Shown: piece after piece, positions 5,023 through 8,016 of the stretch
How the letters are laid out: every line of letters begins with the position of its first letter
Numbering within the stretch: position 1 is the stretch's first letter
Origin: Candidatus Komeilibacteria bacterium RIFCSPLOWO2_01_FULL_45_10
Lineage (GTDB): Bacteria; Patescibacteriota; Patescibacteriia; UBA1558; UBA10009
Length of the DNA stretch: 8,016 nucleotides
Assembly (NCBI GenBank): GCA_001818835.1
Contig: MHKL01000013.1
Span: 1 to 8,016 of the forward strand
Reading direction: 5' to 3'
The notes under the pieces: model-generated
Told to the model about the DNA's origin: nothing
What the model saw: the letters and a program-made list of their open reading frames with translations, nothing else
Databases searched by the model: none
Position numbers and translations under genes: made by a program

Positions 5023-5979
5023 ATGCGAAAAGCGACGTTGATTATTTTGTTCTTTTTAATTCCCCAAGTTATTTATGCCATCGGCACCAACTACCGTTTT
5101 AACGGCAAGGAATTGGATCCAATAAGCGACCTTTATTATTTTGACAGCCGTTATTACAATCCCAATGTCGGCCGGTTTATCCAGCCCGACCCGCTCGCCA
5201 ATTTTTTGGTCACGCCCGAACTTCAAAAACGCACTGGCATGAACTTAGAGGATATACTTTCCAATCCTCAAAGGCTGAATCCTTACAGTTACGCCGGCAA
5301 TAATCCCGCGGTCTTTGTCGATCCAACCGGCCTTTTGACCATAATTATTCCCGGGACATTTTATAGCGAAAAAAGTTGGTCCGAAGCTGGCGACGAGCAA
5401 GCATTTATTGATTCAATCGCCAGTAGTTTTAATGAGACGCATTCTACCCGGGTCATTAATGATAAGAATGTTTGGTCGGGGGCGGACAACGATGCGGCCA
5501 GGCAGAAAGCGGCTGATTATATTGCCCAACTGATTAAAAATTATGGATTTGCCTCCGGTGAACAATTAAATATCGCGGGCCACAGCCATGGCGGCAATAT
5601 TGCCCTTTTAGTCAGTAAGCAAACCGACAGGAAAATAGATAATTTGGTTACTTTGGCTACGCCCGCCAGAACCGATTATCAGCCCAATGATGCCATGATC
5701 GGACGGCACGTCAACGTTTATAGTATAATAGATATGGTGCAGATTATGGGCGGCGGCCGGTTTTCATTGTCTAAACTAGCGGGGAATTTATTGCTTGGCC
5801 CTTTGGGCGGCTGGCTGGGAAGCAGATTTAATTTTGGCGAATTTGGCTTGGCCGGACGTACTTACGGGGGAGCGGAAAATGTCAATGTGACTAAGGAAAG
5901 CAGGTTTGGCTTAATCGGCAGCCATTTTATGACGAACATTCCGGCAGTTTGGACAAGAATCAGCGGATTATTTAGATAA
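5023..5979 (+). CDS. Miniature Rhs effector: signal peptide, one Rhs core, C-terminal lipase-like hydrolase
   Basis: A 318-residue exported protein. Residues 1-19 are a signal peptide with likely cleavage after VIYA. Residues 23-103 are a single Rhs-associated core: YRFNGKELD, LYYFDSRYYNPNVGRF, LSNPQRLNPYSYAGNNPAVFV and the closing DPTG. There are no upstream YD repeats, so the usual toxin-enclosing shell cannot form. Residues 104-318 look like an alpha/beta hydrolase of the lipase type: LLTIIIPGTF strand, LNIAGHSHGGNIA nucleophile elbow with Ser188, LVTLATPA, then candidate Asp237 (YSIIDMVQ) and His301 (GSHFMTN). The expected role is cleavage of lipid esters in a target membrane (inference from the fold). 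An earlier ATG at 5015 is out of frame and stops at once, so 5023 is the start. A small membrane protein follows 6 bases later, probably in the same operon. GC content is near 50% in parts (30 of 60 at 5761-5820), unlike the upstream tips. Confidence 0.9.
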   Translation: MRKATLIILFFLIPQVIYAIGTNYRFNGKELDPISDLYYFDSRYYNPNVGRFIQPDPLANFLVTPELQKRTGMNLEDILSNPQRLNPYSYAGNNPAVFVDPTGLLTIIIPGTFYSEKSWSEAGDEQAFIDSIASSFNETHSTRVINDKNVWSGADNDAARQKAADYIAQLIKNYGFASGEQLNIAGHSHGGNIALLVSKQTDRKIDNLVTLATPARTDYQPNDAMIGRHVNVYSIIDMVQIMGGGRFSLSKLAGNLLLGPLGGWLGSRFNFGEFGLAGRTYGGAENVNVTKESRFGLIGSHFMTNIPAVWTRISGLFR

Positions 5980-5985
5980 TAATTT

Positions 5986-6294
5986 ATGGACAAAGAAAAT
6001 AAAAACAATAAAATTCACCTTAGGCATATTGCCATATCCATCCTGATGCTGTTTAACTTTTGGGAGTTATGGGATATTGCCGGCGTTTCCAATGCTTACG
6101 GTACTTTAATTGGATTTTTCGCGGTGGCCGCGCCCCTTGCCGGAATTTTGTTTTTTACTTCGTTTTTTGCCAAAGATAAAGACGAGGACTGGTTAAAAAA
6201 AATATCTATCATAGGCATGGCAGTTGCCGTCATCACCCTGTTTGTATCAGGTCTGCTGGCGATATATCGTTTAATCCATTATTATTTGTTTTAA
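5986..6294 (+). CDS. Small three-helix membrane protein, possible immunity or partner of the Rhs-lipase
   Basis: A 102-residue integral membrane protein of no family I recognise. A charged N-terminus (MDKENKNNK) is followed by hydrophobic segments at about 13-33, 38-62 and 72-98, with a charged loop KDKDEDWLKK between the second and third. The positive loop and N-terminus suggest a cytoplasmic N-terminus and an outside C-terminus. It starts 6 bases after the Rhs-lipase stop and ends before a strong hairpin, so the two genes very likely form one transcript. Membrane-embedded immunity proteins are usual for toxins that attack lipids or membranes, so protection against the lipase is plausible. 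This is inferred from position only; a generic small membrane protein is the alternative. Confidence 0.8.
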   Translation: MDKENKNNKIHLRHIAISILMLFNFWELWDIAGVSNAYGTLIGFFAVAAPLAGILFFTSFFAKDKDEDWLKKISIIGMAVAVITLFVSGLLAIYRLIHYYLF

Positions 6295-6308
6295 TATTGT
6301 AGGTAAAA

Positions 6309-6368
6309 TGATGACGCGGATTATTGCGGATGACGCAGATATAGTATCCGCGTAATCCGCGTCTATCA
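6309..6368. repeat. GC-rich long inverted repeat, dispersed-repeat type
   Basis: The arms GACGCGGATTA (6313-6323) and TAATCCGCGTC (6353-6363) pair perfectly. Inside them GCGGAT (6326-6331) pairs with ATCCGC (6346-6351), and outside them TGAT pairs with ATCA across one bulged T. The loop is about 14 bases. The GCGGATTA/TAATCCGCGT wording matches an intergenic element that I remember as widespread in unrelated bacteria, often near genes as a single hairpin. It may also end transcription of the Rhs-lipase pair, though it lacks a T-tract. It fills most of the 100-base gap between 6294 and 6395. Confidence 0.75.
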
Positions 6369-6394
6369 GTGGAATCATTAATAGAGAAGCGATT

Positions 6395-8016
6395 ATGAAA
6401 AAAATCATTTATCTTTTATTCATTTTCCTGTGTTTGGTGGGAATTTTTTTGTTAGCCAAAAATTATTTAGTGATTGAGGCCAGGGCGGAAACAGGCACGC
6501 CCGCTATTTTGATTAATGAGATTATGTACAATCCTGCCGGCAGTGATGACGGCCATGAGTGGATTGAAATCGTCAATTTTTCCACTAGCACCGATTATTT
6601 GATTGATGAAAATTGGCGCTTTAACGACGGCGCTAATCATCGTTTAACTTTAATTTCAGGCGATAATGTTCTCAATCCCGATGAATATGCGGTTCTAGCC
6701 ACGGATAATGAGATATTTTTGCAAGGCCACCCTGATTTTCAGGGGACGCTGATTGACACGGTCATGGCGCTTAACAATTCAAACGATAGCTTGAGTCTGT
6801 CAGTTGATAGTGGCCAGAGTTTTTTCGGCAACGTCGCTTATCAAGCAGATTGGGGCGCCGCCGATAACGGCTATACTTTGGAAAGAATTAGTGATTCAGA
6901 GAATTGGCAGCAATCTTATGTTTTAGGCGGCACGCCTGGGCAAAGCAACTCCCAGCCGTCGGCGGAGGCGATTAACCATCCGCCGCAGGCGCAAATCATT
7001 GGGCCAGCAACTGGCATTGTTAATCAGCTTTTGGAATTTACGGCCAGTTCCACTGATCCGGATGGCGATATTCTTTCTTATCTCTGGGATTTGGCCAGTC
7101 AAGCTACCTCCTCGGAAAGAATAGTTTCTTATCAATTTGACCAGACAGGGGAATATTTAATCGGGTTGATTGTCAGCGACGGTAATCTCAAGGCCTCAAC
7201 CACTTTGACCGTTGTCATTGCGGAGCCGGAGGAAGAAGAAAATGATAATACCCAAACAGAGGTGACGGAAACTCAAAATAATAACGCTCAAATTTTTATC
7301 AATGAGATTTTGCCTAATCCTTCGGGGCTTGATAATGACCATGAATTTATCGAACTGTTTAATCCCAATAATTACTCAGTTGATGTAAACGGCTGGCAGC
7401 TGAAAGACGCCACGGTCAGGAGATACACCATCAATACCACCGATTACCCGTCAACTGTTATTGCGCCGTTTGGCTATTTGGCGGTATTTCGCCAAAAATC
7501 CGGCATTGCTTTAAATAACAGCGACGGCGACAGCGTTGAGCTTTATCGCCCAAACGGCGGTCTGGCGGATAAGGTTTTTTATCTGGAGGCGGCCTTAAAT
7601 GACCAGTCCTTTGCCAAGGCCGGCAATAGTTTTTACTGGACAATCCAGCCAACGCCCGGCGGCCTTAATGTCATTAAAACCGAATCTGCCGCCGCCACTG
7701 CCGTTCAAAACAGTCAAAACTCCGGCTCTTCTTATTCTTTAAGTAGCCAATATGTTAAAGACGAGATTGAATTTGACGCTCAAAAATACCAGGGCTTAAG
7801 AATCAATGAATTTCTGCCTAACCCCAGGGGCGCCGATTCGGCCGAATGGATTGAACTTTACAACGGCTCATCGTCAACCATTAATCTTTTCGGTTTTTCT
7901 CTGGATGACGGGGAAGGCGGCAACCGGCCTTACCAGTTCAGAGCCAGTTCCAGCATTCCCGCCTTTGGTTTTTTGGTTGTTCCCAAGAGTGAGTCAGGTT
8001 TGGCTCTTAATAACAA
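6395..8016 (+). CDS. Large exported protein with lamin-tail and PKD domains (3'-partial)
   Basis: The first 540 residues of a secreted or surface protein; the frame is open to the right edge. Residues 1-31 are a signal peptide or anchor (MKKIIYLLFIFLCLVGIFLL, then EARAE). Lamin-tail (LTD) domains begin at about 37 (ILINEIMYNPAG, HEWIEIVN), 299 (IFINEILPNPSG, HEFIELFN) and 468 (LRINEFLPNPRG, AEWIELYN); the third is cut by the window edge. A PKD-like domain occupies about 195-277 (HPPQAQI, STDPDGDILSYLWDL, GEYLIGLIVSDG), followed by an acidic Glu/Asn/Thr linker. Bacterial LTD proteins are commonly exported, sometimes beside nucleases, and are thought to serve adhesion or surface assembly. The start ATG has a weak purine-rich site (GAGAAG) a few bases upstream. 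It is preceded by the hairpin repeat and is probably a separate transcript. Confidence 0.9.
   Translation, partial: MKKIIYLLFIFLCLVGIFLLAKNYLVIEARAETGTPAILINEIMYNPAGSDDGHEWIEIVNFSTSTDYLIDENWRFNDGANHRLTLISGDNVLNPDEYAVLATDNEIFLQGHPDFQGTLIDTVMALNNSNDSLSLSVDSGQSFFGNVAYQADWGAADNGYTLERISDSENWQQSYVLGGTPGQSNSQPSAEAINHPPQAQIIGPATGIVNQLLEFTASSTDPDGDILSYLWDLASQATSSERIVSYQFDQTGEYLIGLIVSDGNLKASTTLTVVIAEPEEEENDNTQTEVTETQNNNAQIFINEILPNPSGLDNDHEFIELFNPNNYSVDVNGWQLKDATVRRYTINTTDYPSTVIAPFGYLAVFRQKSGIALNNSDGDSVELYRPNGGLADKVFYLEAALNDQSFAKAGNSFYWTIQPTPGGLNVIKTESAAATAVQNSQNSGSSYSLSSQYVKDEIEFDAQKYQGLRINEFLPNPRGADSAEWIELYNGSSSTINLFGFSLDDGEGGNRPYQFRASSSIPAFGFLVVPKSESGLALNN

Noticed and set aside
6923..7652. Two minus-strand open frames opposite the LTD/PKD protein
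   Set aside because: The plus strand reads uninterrupted LTD and PKD domains here; the antisense products have no domain features.
1..8016. Alternative genetic code (TGA read as glycine or tryptophan)
   Set aside because: No conserved domain is interrupted by TGA and all proteins end sensibly at TAA or TAG, so the standard bacterial code is sufficient.
1..8016. CRISPR array, tRNA or rRNA genes, integrase or transposase genes
   Set aside because: I saw no regularly spaced direct repeats, no tRNA-like fold or rRNA signature, and no recombinase motifs in any frame.

Overview
The window looks like chromosomal DNA of a Candidate Phyla Radiation (Patescibacteria, Parcubacteria-like) bacterium. 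The main evidence is a 55-residue domain (KGRILLQVxSxGxAWYxNP...KRxYLKDGxAAYxxMRxLxLGIT) typical of secreted proteins in those genomes, plus small exported lamin-tail/PKD and ORF6N proteins and weak or absent Shine-Dalgarno sites. This assignment is inferred from protein style; there is no rRNA or ribosomal protein gene to confirm it. The standard code fits: TGA is neither needed as a sense codon nor used as a stop in any gene here.

Region 1 (1-2510) is an array of Rhs/YD-repeat toxin tips. The 3' end of an Rhs gene (core plus C-terminal toxin 1) is followed by a presumed immunity gene. Directly after that gene's stop codon a second Rhs tip begins in the middle of the core motif (FTQQDP), with no start codon of its own, and carries toxin 2 and a second presumed immunity gene resembling the SCO4402 family. 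After that lies a frameshifted scrap of a third Rhs core (FYGTRYY). This is the architecture expected of displaced 'orphan' toxin-immunity cassettes left by successive tip replacements. The toxin-end and immunity segments are much more AT-rich than the rest.

Region 2 (2549-4342) is one gene for an exported HtrA/trypsin-like serine protease with a duplicated 55-residue N-terminal domain around a calcium-binding-type Asp-rich stretch. It is followed by a hairpin with a T-tract. Region 3 (4425-5000) is a small ORF6N DNA-binding protein gene. It carries a 29-bp palindrome inside it and a related 35-bp inverted repeat on its stop codon; the two share a 13-bp core. It also has a 24-bp in-frame insertion that looks like a mobile short repeat.

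Region 4 (5023-6294) encodes a miniature Rhs effector: signal peptide, one Rhs core, then a GHSHGG lipase-like hydrolase. Six bases downstream is a three-helix membrane protein that may be its immunity or partner protein. Region 5 (6309-6368) is a strong GC-rich hairpin of a dispersed-repeat type. Region 6 (6395 to the end) is the 5' part of a large exported protein with lamin-tail and PKD domains.

Taken together this is a surface/secretion and inter-bacterial conflict locus: three different Rhs-linked effectors or effector tips, matching small downstream genes, an exported protease, a mobile-element-type regulator and a cell-surface protein.
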